Positions 22,232 through 33,470 of a stretch of DNA of 64,000 nucleotides are shown piece after piece; position 1 is the stretch's first letter; every line of letters starts with the position of its first letter. Below the pieces are notes generated by a model. The model saw only the letters and a program-made list of their open reading frames with translations. It made no database searches and was not told the DNA's origin. This DNA is from Podocnemis expansa (Eukaryota; Chordata; Testudines; Podocnemididae). The translations under genes and the position numbers were made by a program. The stretch spans positions 32,709,354 through 32,773,353 of the forward strand of contig ML682005.1 in NCBI GenBank assembly GCA_007922195.1. Reading direction: 5' to 3'.

Positions 22232-22919
22232 GAGTATGTCTACATTACAGTGTAAGCTCATGCTTGAACCCACACTTTAGTGTAGCACATCTACACTACA
22301 GTTGCGCTAATCAAGAGCAGGACAGGAAGGGCCAAGTTTGAGTTAAGCTGGACCTGGGGTTGAAGCTTCACTGCATTGCAGTGTACATACATCCTCACTT
22401 GACTTAGGAGTCAATCAGAAGTATTCAACAATTCCAAGGGACAACTTCCTTTGTCATCTCTATCGTACAGTCTGCAATCCACTCTATTGAAAACAAAAGC
22501 TACAGCAACTTTGCTGATGGCAGCAGGTCAAATCAGGGTTAACCCACTATCTTCCAACAACTGATTTGCAAGCATGCTACCAGACAGCCTTGCTCGGATG
22601 CTCAATGGAGAGTGACTGGATCAAGCTTTCTGCAAAGCAGCATGAGTCCTGGAAATGTGCAGGGCATGCAGTGAAGTTTTTCCATAGTAAACGATGGTCT
22701 TAGAGTTAGAGCAGACACGTTTCAGGGCAAAGGTGCACTTTGACTTAAGTCTATGCACTGCAGTATGGATGCCAGAGCCTTAGGTTCAAGCACAGGGTAG
22801 CAAAGCCTTACTATAGAATAAAAATACAATGTAGATGCCTAAGTCCAGGATTCCCTAACATGGATCAGTTCATTAAAGTCCCTCTCATCCTGAGCTTGCA
22901 TTGCTGTGTAGATATACCC
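22232..22919. mobile_element. Related inverted-repeat transposon, different interior
   Basis: The left end GAGTATGTCTACATTACAGT continuing into GTAAGCTCATGCT pairs with the inverted right end (complement of GAGCTTGCATTGCTGTGTAGATATACCC), giving about 30 bp of imperfect terminal repeat. It shares the TATGTCTACA core with the MITEs, but the 688-bp interior lacks their palindromic words. No clear target duplication and no coding frame. Confidence 0.6.
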
Positions 22920-23693
22920 ACTGGCAGTATAAAATGGGTGAATATTTGTTCAAAAAGGGTGGCTGGCCTAAGAGCTGAGCAACCAACTTCCAAAAATATT
23001 GAGCATGAAGTAAATGGCACACTTGAGGCCTCAGTACCTGCATCAATAACAGTAATACCTTCAACAGAGTATGGTGAAACCATAGACATAATTATTGGAT
23101 TACAGGATACAATAAGACTAACTTTATGATGTGGATGGACAGGGTCAAGTGGCTAGTCCTCGTTACTTAGTAACTAAAGTACTCTATTAATAGCTTTACA
23201 GAGCACTTTTATATAAACCTTTACTTGCAAAGGAAGGAATACATATTGGGATCTCTGAACATCTCTTGCTGACAACACAGGAGATTAGAGAACTAGAACA
23301 CACGGTCTTAGTTCTCTCATAAAAGATTCCAAACTGCACATTTTGAATTTAAATGAACTGTAACCTTAATAATCTGTAGGGAGAGAAGAGTGTAAAGAAC
23401 AAGAATTGTGTCAAGTTTGAAACTAGGACAAGAACTAAATGCAGAGTTCAGCGTGATATGATGTTCCTTAAAGGGGAAACTGTTCATGCTGAGATGTATG
23501 ATTCCTAAGAAGAGGTATCTTTGGGCCTCTTGAACATCTCTTCCTTTGGAAGTTAAGTTGAACATAGGAAAGTAACTTTTGGTATCACGAAAGTTTGACC
23601 AAAATTTTGAGTCATGGATAACTAAAATTAGGCACATACCTTCACATACAGACACTCTGAAGAGATATACAGATCACACACTGAAACAGAGTA

Positions 23694-24144
23694 GGTATGT
23701 CTACATCTAGAAGTTATTTTGAAAAAAGGAGGCTTATTTCAAAATAACTTTTTTCCTTTCCATGCAGGCATTTTGTTATTTCAAAATAAGTGTTTCTTTA
23801 TTTTGAAATAATAAAGTTCTATTTCAAAATAATAAAACCTGCTTTTATTTTGAAATAGTGCGTAACTCGAAATTTTTTTTTTTTTTTTAAAATAAGCCAT
23901 CCTAAGCCATGGACTAGGCTTATTTCAAAATAATGGCCCTATTTTTTTGCCTGCCTTCCCCTACTTTGAATTAGAGAGTCTAGTGAAGACACTGTATTTC
24001 AAAATAATGACTCCTACCTTATTTTGAATTAGAGAGTCTTCACTGGACTCCTAATTTGAAATAATAAATTCAAAATAGTGCTAATTTGAAATAGTTATTT
24101 CAGAATAACTATCTGCAATTAATTGTGTCAGTATAGACATAGCT
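23694..24144. mobile_element. AT-rich MITE (copy 4), TTATTTCAAAATAA type
   Basis: It starts GGTATGTCTACATCTAG and ends near GTCAGTATAGACATAGCT. The interior repeats TTATTTTGAAATAA and TTATTTCAAAATAA, with a T-run at 23873-23888. A tandem-like pair of phrases GAATTAGAGAGTCTAGTGAAGAC / GAATTAGAGAGTCTTCACTGGAC occurs at 23968-24050. Non-coding. Confidence 0.78.
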
Positions 24145-24384
24145 CGTAAGGCACAGGGCTGTACTGAGCTAGGTAAGTACTGAGCAACTGCAGGACATGC
24201 TCCAGGAGAAGAGTTAGTTTATAAGGATCCCAGTAGCCCAGGGGAAAGAACCACAGACTGCACTAAGAGGTGAGACTGATGTCTGGAGCTGTCAGAGGAG
24301 TGGCAGCAGCAGTTGGGAGTTGGAAACTCACAAGAGAATGAAAAATGAGACATAATCACACTGACAGACTAACTGGATACCCTG
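24145..24384. other. Spacer between two transposons
   Basis: About 240 bp with no recognisable feature. The last three bases (CTG, 24382-24384) are the left target duplication of the next element. Confidence 0.5.
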
Positions 24385-24771
24385 AGGCATAGCTTACACT
24401 GCGAATTTAGATGTAATGTATGCGTCTCCACTGCCACAACCAACCTAACTCACTGGAAACATTGACACAATAAATCAACATCCATTAGAGGTATAGTGCT
24501 AAAATTGAATTGGCTGGACTAAATGAGAGGCAATGTAGGTGAAGTGTTGCATAAATCAATATTATTGACCTCCAGAAGGTATCCCACAATGCTCCTCTAT
24601 GACCACTCTGGGCATGTTTTTTATTCTGCTACACCATGGTTCCAAAAACAGCCGCTCTCCTGCTCTAGGTGTTGGAAATTTTGAATTCCCATTTCCTACT
24701 TGGTCTGTGTGGAAAGGGATCACTAGCACAAATAATCAATGGTAATGGAATGCTTCAGATATGCTCCAGCC

Positions 24772-25180
24772 AGGAGGAGACCTGAAGTTTTGAATGTAAT
24801 TGGTCTGTGGAAAAAGGAATCTGTTCAAACACAGCTCCAATCCAGCTGAAGGAACATTGCTACTTATAAAAGACATCACAGGGCATATTGAAATAAGGAT
24901 ACAACAAGGACCTGCAAAAATGCTATGTTAAAATCAAAGAACTCAGGAATGTGTCTCAATTGTTCTCGTTCATCACCAAAGACATCCTGCTTCTACAATG
25001 AACTGCATGCATTTCTCTGTGGTGACCCCACCACTGCCACCAAATACATCATTGATATCTGTGGGGACTCCAGGGCCTGTTGACAAGAAAGAGGAGGAGA
25101 AGGAGAATGGGGATCAGGTGAGTGCAGCATCCATTCTCCTCAAGAGCCAGGAGATGTTTTCAACTCTGGAGCAGCCCATT
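24772..25180 (+). pseudogene. Myb/SANT-like (trihelix) DNA-binding protein remnant
   Basis: In frame 1 from 24781 the reading PEVLNVIGLWKKESVQTQLQ gives the first helix and conserved Trp of a Myb/SANT-like domain of the type encoded by PIF/Harbinger elements. A stop follows at about 24841. At 24912-24947 (frame 3) LQKCYVKIKELR matches the conserved QC-VK-KELR helix. In frame 1 again, SRSSPKTSCFYNELHAFL (24964-25017) matches the S-P-TC-FY-ELHAIL block closing the domain. From 25073 in frame 2 an acidic KKEEEKENGD stretch leads to SQEMFSTLEQP (about 25145-25178). The order and spacing fit one ancestral protein broken by at least two frameshifts and several stops. No function is expected now. 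Confidence 0.72.
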
Positions 25181-26157
25181 TGGACATGGGACAACATTTT
25201 GGCTGACTGAGATAAGCAGCAGGCACCTCTAGTGAGTATTGAATTTCAATCCCCTTGTTGGGTTTCCATCCTCAGATGTGTTCCATTCAAAGTGAAAATA
25301 ATTTTAAGGTATAACTGAGATGGGCATTTCTATAGGTGGTCCAACTATGTAGAGGGTTGCCTGAGAATCCTCCACTGATATTTCCTAGAAACTTTCATGC
25401 AGATACTCTACAATCCTTTGCAGAACATTTCTTCCACTGCATTATAACACACATTGTCACACCACTCCATTATAATATTTTCTGGCATCATCTTGAACTA
25501 CAGCATGGCAGCATAAGGATCAGGTCTGTACCCAGTTGTCTGTAGTAACTGCTCCCTTTGTGCCCATGTCCTCAGGAGACTAATATCACATTGCGTCATC
25601 TAGGGTAGATGGTTCAAGTTCACAACATACATGCTTATTCTGAAAACAAGAGCGAGTGTGATTTTCCCTTCTGGGCTGGTTTCTGGCATACTCAGCTGAA
25701 ATTCCCCTAACATGAGGTTTTTCTGAGTGGCAGAGATAAGGGATTACATGTTAATCTGTTTTTTCCTTTCCACTTCTCTGCATCTCCCACCTCCCCTAAG
25801 GCAGCCTCCTTCAAAAAATGAACATTGGGAGGCTAAATGATGTTGCCTGGTCATGTTCCTGGGAGAAAGGGGGTTGGGGGAGAGTCTCTAAACACATTTT
25901 GTACTCCAGGGATTTCCAAAAACTGTAGACACAAACCCCTTACTCACCATGGCTGCCGCACTACATAGACCCATGGAACAGGAAATGATTGTGATTTTGG
26001 GCTACCATCACTTGAGAATAACAAGAGGTGTGATTTTTACATTGCAACCTTGCATTTCACCCATGGTATGCACTAACAATGGTTGCCCTGTGCTTTGTGT
26101 GCCTTGAAGTGGAAAGCATGGCTTTCAGCACATCCCCTGCTCCTACAAAGAATTTGT

Positions 26158-26395
26158 CTCAGATTAGAAGGTGGAAGAAAATAACTTGGGATGAAGTGTT
26201 CAGTGAGATAATGAATGCCTCTGGGGCTGCACAGCTCAGAACCTGGAAGATATTATTGTTGAAAAACTGGACATGGACATGGACATGGAGAGCAGGAGAA
26301 AAGCTCAGGAACATGCACGCACAACTCAGGATGAGATGGATAATGAAGGACCAATAAGACATGTTGAGGCATCTTGCTGAACTTTGGGAACATCA
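26158..26395 (+). pseudogene. Coiled-coil C-terminal exon of the same Myb/SANT-like gene, broken
   Basis: The frame reads RRWKKITWDEVFSEIMNASG at 26167-26226, then a Trp- and charge-rich helix, KLRNMHAQLRMRW, a TAA at about 26355-26357, and directly after it in the same frame DMLRHLAELWEHQQ. This mirrors the usual C-terminal layout of these proteins: RRRKKRT-type basic start, EMF-ELM helix, long charged coiled coil, DMLRR-VELQERQ end. A (GGACAT)n-like run at 26268-26288 has replaced part of the coil. It lies about 1 kb from the domain segment, consistent with a second exon. Confidence 0.7.
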
Positions 26396-27316
26396 GCAGT
26401 AGTAGAGTACGTATGCTATCTTTCATCCCCCCAGAGTTAGGGAAGCCCATCACAGCACACTCATCTACTATGTCCTGCTTGTTTCCCAAAGTCACTACCC
26501 TTCTTAGTAGAAGTCTGTTACTGGCTCTGCACACTTGTATTGCAGCTACTCCCAGAGTAGATTTACTGAATCTGAATCGATTCCCAACTGACTGGCAGCA
26601 ATCTGACTTTGCTAGCTTCCACAGAGCTATGACCACTTGCTTCTCCATTGTCAGAGTAGGTCTTAGGCTGCTACTTCTGCACTTCCAGGCTTGGGACCTT
26701 TCTGTGTGAACATCCAGGAAAATGACCTTGTGTATCCAAAAGTTCTGCAGCCACTGTTTGTCATCCCAGACCTTCATAACAGTGTGATCTCACCAGTCAT
26801 TGTTTGTTTCCTACGACCAGAAATGGCTCTCCACTGAGTTAAGCTGCTGCTTAATAACCAGCAGCAGCCAGGAATTGTTTTGCTCTACAGCTTGCAGCAG
26901 AGCAGCTTGAGTTACGTCACAATTTTTCATACTGCTGCTCCTTTCTGAGTCTTGGAAATATTACAGGATAAGTCAGGAGGGGTTTGCGATGCTCACAATG
27001 ATAGTGCAAAGCTGATTGGGCTCCATGTTTCTCAGGCAATGGTGCATGCACAGCTGATACAGGGTTTTGAAAAGTGGCATAAAAATGTTTGCTTGCTTGC
27101 TTGCTGTTCACATCAGGGGAGGGAAAGAGGGCTAGTTGAATTGTGGGATAATTACTCATGGTGCATAGCTCTGTCCATTGATAGAAGTGCAACTGTTGGG
27201 GATGCCCTCCCTTGATGCAATGAGCATGGGTGGTCTCATCCCACCAATTCCATCAGTTCACCGGGTGACTGTCAACTGAAATTAAATTAATTTCACTTCA
27301 CAGTGTAGGCATATCC

Positions 27317-27710
27317 TCTGTGACTGTGTCACAGCCTAGTAGGAGGTGTTTCTGGGGTGGTGGTGGTCAAAGGAAAGGGAATCTAATTTGGAGTGGACTA
27401 GAGCGGTCCAGATGCTGTAATGCCCCTGTAGGTCATTGGGTGAGGATTCAGTATGAGGGGTAGGCCTGGGTTCCCCTGCCACCCTTCTGTCTTGTGCTTC
27501 CACCTTGACAGAACCCTAAGGGAATAGAAGAGACACTCAGGAAGCATAGAGGCTTGCTGCATAAAGACTCATATCAGGATTCTTTCTGAGACCTTTTTCC
27601 ACTAAGTTTAACTCAGCCAGTTCTGAGATAACACTTTATTCAGTTCTCTGACTTACTAATTTTGTGACCCATTCCCTGTAGAGATCATAAACTGTCCATA
27701 GGTATGTCCA
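27317..27710. other. Unassigned spacer
   Basis: About 390 bp between two transposons with a moderately G-rich segment (27340-27480). No recognisable element. Confidence 0.45.
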
Positions 27711-28205
27711 CACACAGCTTTTAAATCGAAATAACACTGGTGATTTCAATTTTTAAAAGTGTAGGTCCACACAACGTTTTCTTGTTTCAAAATGATGTGC
27801 TCCATCATTTCTAAACAAGGAAAGTTAGATTGATTCAATAAAACCTAGTTTCAAATCAAAACAACACTTGGATCACAACCGTTATATTGAAATAGCACCG
27901 TGCGAATGTGTTATTTCAATTTAATGGTTGTTTTGATTTAACAGTTTTGCCCTTCTCCTTCCCAAGGCCTTCCATATTGGGTGGGGGCATGGCCCTTCTA
28001 GGAAGCCATCATGCCACATCTCCCAAGGTGTCCCTCTCCTAAATCAACCTTGGAAGTCCTATCCCCCGACATGCTAGTTTGATTTGACTTTCTAGTGTGG
28101 ATCTGTTAAATCGATTTAGCTTAAATCAATGTAATGATTTTTATAGCAACTTTACTAAATCAATTTAAGTTAAACTGATTTAACTGTGTGTGTATGGACA
28201 CAGCC
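27711..28205. mobile_element. AT-rich MITE (copy 5), AAATCGATTTAA type
   Basis: It starts GGTATGTCCACACACAGC and ends GTGTGTGTATGGACACAGCC. The interior words are AAATCGATTTA, AATCAATTTAAG and TTTAAATCGAAATAAC, a different palindromic vocabulary from copies 3, 4 and 7. The central 27950-28080 segment is more GC-rich. Flanks do not match, so the target duplication is lost or the ends are slightly misplaced. Confidence 0.72.
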
Positions 28206-28737
28206 AATATGTTTCAAATTGTGCTGGAAAGCAAAGCTGTGGCTACTAGTTTATTCTTCCAACTATTTCTTTATCTACTAGTTACATGTTGTTTACAAGA
28301 CTACATGTGAATTCCTGCTTTCTCCATTGTTAACTTGTTTCCTTGCTTCTGTTTTCTTTCATTGTTCTTTCAAGACCTACTGCTGACCAGGGCACCTAGA
28401 AGAATAGACCAGAAAGAACTGTGGAGCCACTGCCTGACCACTAAGTTAGTTAGCTATCAGACTAAATGGCTACAAACAGTTTGATAGCATTATTTTCAGA
28501 GCTAAAGCATCCACAGTTCCTTCTAATTTCACTGGTAGATACTGGATGCTATGCACCTCTAAATATTTAGGTGACTTATTAAGTTCTCAACATATGGGTC
28601 TTAGTGCTTAACTGTAGGCACACAAGGTACTATTTTCAAAAGTGGTGAATTCTCAATCAGTGACAATTTTAAAATGATGCTTGGATGTTTTTCTATTCTC
28701 TAGAAACTCTTGGGGGAGCTCTACGAACTATGTTGTA

Positions 28738-28806
28738 CAGGCACTCAGACTAAATTATGAAAGTGATCATTTTGGCCTTGGAATATGTGAATCTATGAAA
28801 AGTTCC
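28738..28806 (+). repeat. CR1 3'-tail remnant
   Basis: GACTAAATTATGAAAGTGATCATTTTGGCCTTGGAATATGTGAATCTATGA follows the CR1 3' phrase for 'ACTAGATGATC...GGTCCCTTCTGGCCTT..AATCTATGA'. Only the last approximately 70 bp are recognisable. Confidence 0.55.
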
Positions 28807-29082
28807 CAACTGACTTGGGTGTAAATCCTATTGAAAAGTCCCATCCCCAAAATTCAGCATATGGATGATTTTGTAAATAGAATTAAGAATTGTTGCTATT
28901 ATTTTTGTTTCCCGTTTCAAAATTTAGTGGGGTGATTTGATGCTTATGAAATTGGGAAATTATACATTGACTTGAGTCAGGCGTCCTGTGAGAACTTCTG
29001 GGCATGTAGATCAAAGTGCGACTTATCCAGTCCTCAGCCTGTATGGATCAGAGATTAAGAGATGGTGCCCTGTTGTATAACA

Positions 29083-29165
29083 ATGGACTCAAACTCACAG
29101 AACTGGAGAGGTCTTCTTGTCCAGTTCCCTGCACTCAAGAGTAGGACATGGTGTCAGCATGTGTA
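29083..29165 (-). repeat. CR1 3'-tail remnant, antisense
   Basis: TCACAGAACTGGAGAGGTCTTCTTGTCCAGTTCCCTGCACTCAAGAGTAGGAC matches the reverse of the CR1 3' end (ATAGAATC...GGAAGGGACCT...AGTCCA..CCCTGC...AGGCAGGAC). Short and old. Confidence 0.6.
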
Positions 29166-30989
29166 CATTAAAGAGTAAAATGAAACCATCAAGTAGCTCA
29201 TTGCCGCAGGATTTAACTCTTAAACCAAAAATATGTGAAATTAGACAACTAAGGCTACTGGACTAACAATCTGTAGGAAGTCCTGGGGGTACTGCAGGAT
29301 GAAGGACTGAGGCCCAGCTCCTCAGTGACAGATAGGCACTTTACTCTGACTAGAGTTAGACACCTAACTATCTTTGAGGATCTGGTCCTTAGGGACAGGA
29401 AACACCTCCACATTGCTACCATTTTCTTGATTTTTTTTTTTCTTTAAATGAGCAATGGAGATGCTCTCTAAAGATTTTTGAAACAGATGAAAGAAAATCC
29501 TGCCTATACATTAATAACCTGGTACCCCTAATTCAGCTGTGAAGATAATCATTAAAAATAGACCTCAAGCTAATATATTTCTTACACGTGATATTCCCCC
29601 TCCCCACCCAGTTATATTGTTTAAAAGGTTATAAGATTTTCCACAAAATGTTGGCTGTATAACTTGTTATTCTACTGCAAGGACGTTTGTCCTGTAATAT
29701 TTTTTATCAATTATTTCAGTTGCATGGAAATAACTGTCTCACTGGGTTTGTTGGTGTTCTTTGCTTTTTGGAGGGAAAGCTGCTTTAGTATTTGGTGCCC
29801 TTTCCTGCTATTAGAAGAACTGTCTTTTAATGGCCTAAGCTTACGTCGTTGAAGAGCTTGACCCCTAGAACAAGAAAATGAAATTCCTGGATATTTGACT
29901 CAGCCCCTCATTCATCTGAAACAGGCAAGTTGTAGTTTACTTTGTGTGGGTCATTCAGATGCAATCTTAAAGTCAAGATCCTGCCCACTCTGGCCAGTAA
30001 AAATCCTATGTCAGTTTTATTATGAATATGGGTTTGACCTGTTGTCCTGGGTAAAAATTCCCTTCCTTTCTATTATTGTGCTAGTTGCACAAGTCATACA
30101 GCAGGTCAGCACACTCCAGTCCAGCCCTGGCTGATTTTCAGTGAGAAAGAGACTCCTGAGAGGGTGTGTGGGTGCTTTAAGATCTGTTGGGATGAAAGAC
30201 AGTATTACATATGCAGGACATTATCTTATTGAAAGCTTTAGCACAAATTAGGAAGTAACAACAATGGAACTTAAAAAAAAGTGGCTGTTAAAGAACCTGA
30301 TAATTCAGATAAAATATCAGGAAAGGGTGGGTTGGTTTTTTTTTTTTTTTTTAAACCTTGATTCTTCTGTGCAGGTTTTTCTTCACATGTTAAAGTTCTA
30401 GCTTATACTACCTGTCAAGACGATAACTAATGAAGGTCTTTGTGATGACTCTGGCTATGATCCTCGGGAGTATAAAAAAAGAATGAAAAATGAATATTCC
30501 ACTTGTCCTGATACTTGTCTCAGAAGTTTGTACAATTCTTTGGCTCAAACTGCCTGGCAGCCTTTGTACAAATGTGACCTGACAAGACTAATGATTCGAC
30601 CTTCATTTCAAGTTTACTTTCTGTTGGTGACAATGATGGGTGATAACGAGGTATGTTACTAGCCTCTGTTGACAATGAGGCTGTCTTGTAAACTGGATAC
30701 TACTCCTAAGTCTTTTACTTAAGAAAGTGAAGTTTATATATGGTAGTTACTGTTCCTGGGGACCCTAATTATTACTCCCTTTTGGACCCCTTGCATCTGC
30801 ATCCACAGAAATACATTTCAACTGCAGAGAAGATGAAAAAGTGTATCTAATAAAATTTGTACTGGAGAGGGGGTTTCTGGGTGGGAAGGTCAGTCATTTA
30901 CTCTTATTTGCCAGCAGGAAAATAAGGACACAGTACACTGTACTACAATAACTGATACACTGAAGTCAGTTTTTGTAATGCATAATTAA

Positions 30990-31315
30990 CATGTGGAATG
31001 TTTTGCCTCAAGTTACCATTTAGGCAAAGAACTCAATGGAATTTAGACATTTATCTAAATAATAAGTCTATCATCTATGATTATATTAACTTGGATAAAA
31101 TGTATGAAGATAAAACGTCTCATTCTTCAGGACATGAGCCAACTACTAATGACCTGGGATTAGGAAGAAGCTTCTTTCCATCATTTTCTAGTGCAACTGT
31201 CCACTATGAGAATTTTTCCCTTCCTGTGAGTCATCTGATGCTGGCCACTGTCAGAGACAGGATCTCAGCCTAAATGGACCATTGTTCTGAACTGGTATGA
31301 TGGTACCTATGTCAA
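30990..31315 (+). repeat. CR1 3'-end fragment (older subfamily)
   Basis: The order ATGTGGAATGTTTTGCC, ACTCAATGGAATTTAGACATTTATC, TAATAAGTCTATCATCTATGATTATATTAAC and finally TGATGCTGGCCACTGTCAGAGACAGGATCTCAGCCTAAATGGACCATTGTTCTGAACTGGTATGATGG is the well-known C-terminal and 3'-UTR layout of an old CR1 subfamily (GGCCACTGTCGGAAGACAGGATACTGGGCTAGATGGACC). Heavily substituted. Confidence 0.7.
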
Positions 31316-33233
31316 AGTATACTAAGGGGTATAATGCCAATGATAAGAACGTTACCCCTTACTTTAGCAAGATTTTAAAAAATCATTTCACAACAGGGCA
31401 AAATCTTCCAAGCTGGGTCATTAGAAATGTAATTTGCAGATTCCACTTTTAACTTGCAGTAAAATTGCATATTCACAAGCATTTCAACTACCTAGTCTAA
31501 CCCACTTCATCAACTGAATGAATGATAATGGTACAATTCCTAATCAGTCCATACCAAGAACACTGTCAACAAAATCCTTACACAAAATATCAATCTCTTG
31601 TCCTTGAAGAGCTCTCTCATCACCAGTGTCTTTACCTATTGATGGCTTTGCTGTGACAGGATTTTTTGACTCCTTTGTGTAGTGCAGGACAAAGACAGGT
31701 CAGACATATTTACTTCCAGACTCAGTTCTTCTCTATCTACATTTAAGCAAACAAACAAACAACTCCCCGTAAAAGGTAAATTGTCTATTTCAATCAGTTG
31801 GTGGAGAAAAATGTCAGAATTTGCAAAATATTTTCATGGCTCTACTAGATTTGGAAATAGCAGCATGCCACTGTTTTGCAAAGCTAAGTGTAAATGATCT
31901 ACCAATTGCAAAGTAAGAGAGTAACTTGCCAAGAAGGCAACTGTGTTGGAGACGAAGTTGATGTCTCTTCTTGCCCTTTGAAATCGAATATTTTGAATAT
32001 TTTAAAACTGGGCTGGCCTTCCATTAAAATTAAAACCCTCCTTCACTGCACAGACTATTATAATTAATTTTACTCTCATAGGTGACCCCTAATCCTTTGC
32101 TGGACATGCAGAATTGTGCAATGATATGCATGAGAGTTTCCCTCATCTCTTAATGCTGTTTTGGGGCCCTGTGCTAGACCGCATTCTGAACAGTGTGGGG
32201 GCCTGAAGAAGCTGGCCTTCTATGGCTCCATGATATTGAGGTTAAAAGTGTTACAGTTCAATAAACAGGTGTAAATGGCATATTTACAATAATTTCAATT
32301 CTATATACTTCACTTTTTTGAGGTAGCAGTGTTTAATTCAAATAGATACAGAAGTTTGTTATTTTTCCATTTTTCTGAGAGAGCAGTACCTTATGACTGA
32401 ACCACATACTGTTGGTATATAATTAAAAATTTCACCTCATTGGCAAGGGAAAGGGCCCAGGCTACTACCAGCTCTGTAGTGCAGAAAGAGGAACATCTGA
32501 GTGCTTTTGCACTGCAGTACAATTTCGAGAATGCAAAAGTGAAGTACCAGCTTTGTAATTAGATATGTCACTTTTTCAAATGCTAATTTTCAATCTTTTT
32601 TTTTTTTTGGTAGGGATTTGGTGAAGCTGCAGTGTGAGGGTCATGAATCTGACAGTAGTATAATAAACAGAGGTGAAAAATATCTAACGGGCCCACTTAC
32701 AAATGCCTTACAGGTTTTTTCCTACCTTTACCATTAGCAACACTTAGTACAAATGGAGGCTGGTTTCTAACTTGTCTCATAGATATTTTTGATACAATTG
32801 TAAGAGAGAATTCCCCTCCTCCCCATTTTAGCAAATCTCATCTGCAGATTATGAGGTGGAAGAATGAGACCATATCACTTTCTGGACTGCACTATCCCAT
32901 GTGACTCTCTAAAAATCAGTGTCAGACAAAAAAGAGTTTTAAGCAAAGGTGATGTCTGGAAGAAATCACACAGATAGAAGGACCATGTTATGGTGTTATA
33001 TCACAGGCTTGAGATGGATGTAGTGAGAGACTACACTGTGTTAGGATATATATATATATATATATCACTTTTTTCCTTGTATACAAAAAATAATATAATA
33101 GAGTTCTCAGGCATTACAGTGTTGGATGCTTAGAAATGTATATATAATAAAGCAACAGTATATCAGGTCAAGCCATTGCGATTAATTATGGTGACTACAG
33201 TTGGGGGGGAATACTTCAAGAAAATGTAATGAA
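31316..33233. other. Unassigned AT-rich DNA with a (TA)n microsatellite
   Basis: A (TA)n run of about 10 units lies at 33046-33065 and T-runs at 32597-32610. A short gene-like frame at 31682-31897 has no recognisable motif. No element assigned. Confidence 0.5.

Positions 33234-33265
<32 letters not shown>
33234..33265. repeat. (ATCT)n microsatellite, about 8 units
   Basis: A pure tetranucleotide array directly abutting the 3' end of an antisense CR1 remnant. It may have grown from the CR1 terminal short repeat. Confidence 0.95.
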
Positions 33266-33470
33266 ATGGAATCATAGAAACTGGAAGTAACCATGAGAAG
33301 CCATTGAATCCAGTCCCATGGCAGGATCAAGTGCCCTCTTAAGCCGTCCCTGGCAGGTGTTTGTCTAACTGCTCTTAAAACTTCAGTGATGGAGAGTCCA
33401 CATGTGCATGTCCAGCTTTTCTATGTAGTCCTTAATAGTCCTTTTCTAAACAGAACTGGTGTCCCTTTTG
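33266..33470 (-). repeat. CR1 3'-end fragment, antisense
   Basis: Starts ATGGAATCATAGAAACTGGAAG and continues with CCATTGAATCCAGTCCCATGGCAGGATCAAG, then TGATGGAGAGTCCACA, the inverted CR1 3' region. It fades near 33470 and carries no usable coding frame. Confidence 0.72.

Larger units (their letters stand above)
24385..27316 (+). mobile_element. PIF/Harbinger-like element carrying a decayed Myb/SANT-like gene
   Basis: The left end AGGCATAGCTTACACTG pairs with the right end CAGTGTAGGCATATCCT (inverted, with mismatches), and CTG flanks both sides (24382-24384, 27317-27319), a 3-bp duplication. These ends resemble those of the small MITEs in the window (GGCTATGTCTACACTG). Inside, in order, are a frameshifted Myb/SANT-like DNA-binding segment (24772-25180), about 1 kb of sequence without recognisable coding, and a coiled-coil-type exon (26158-26395). 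I see no DDE transposase. In PIF/Harbinger elements a Myb/SANT-like protein is the second, accessory gene that brings the transposase to the ends and into the nucleus, so this copy looks like a derivative that kept only that half. Confidence 0.68.
28206..30989. other. Mostly unassigned AT-rich DNA with two CR1 tail remnants
   Basis: Apart from the CR1 tails at 28738-28806 and 29083-29165 I see nothing assignable. T- or A-runs occur at about 29432-29442 and 30337-30352. Frames at 29664-29852 and 29895-30134 have no known motif. Confidence 0.45.
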
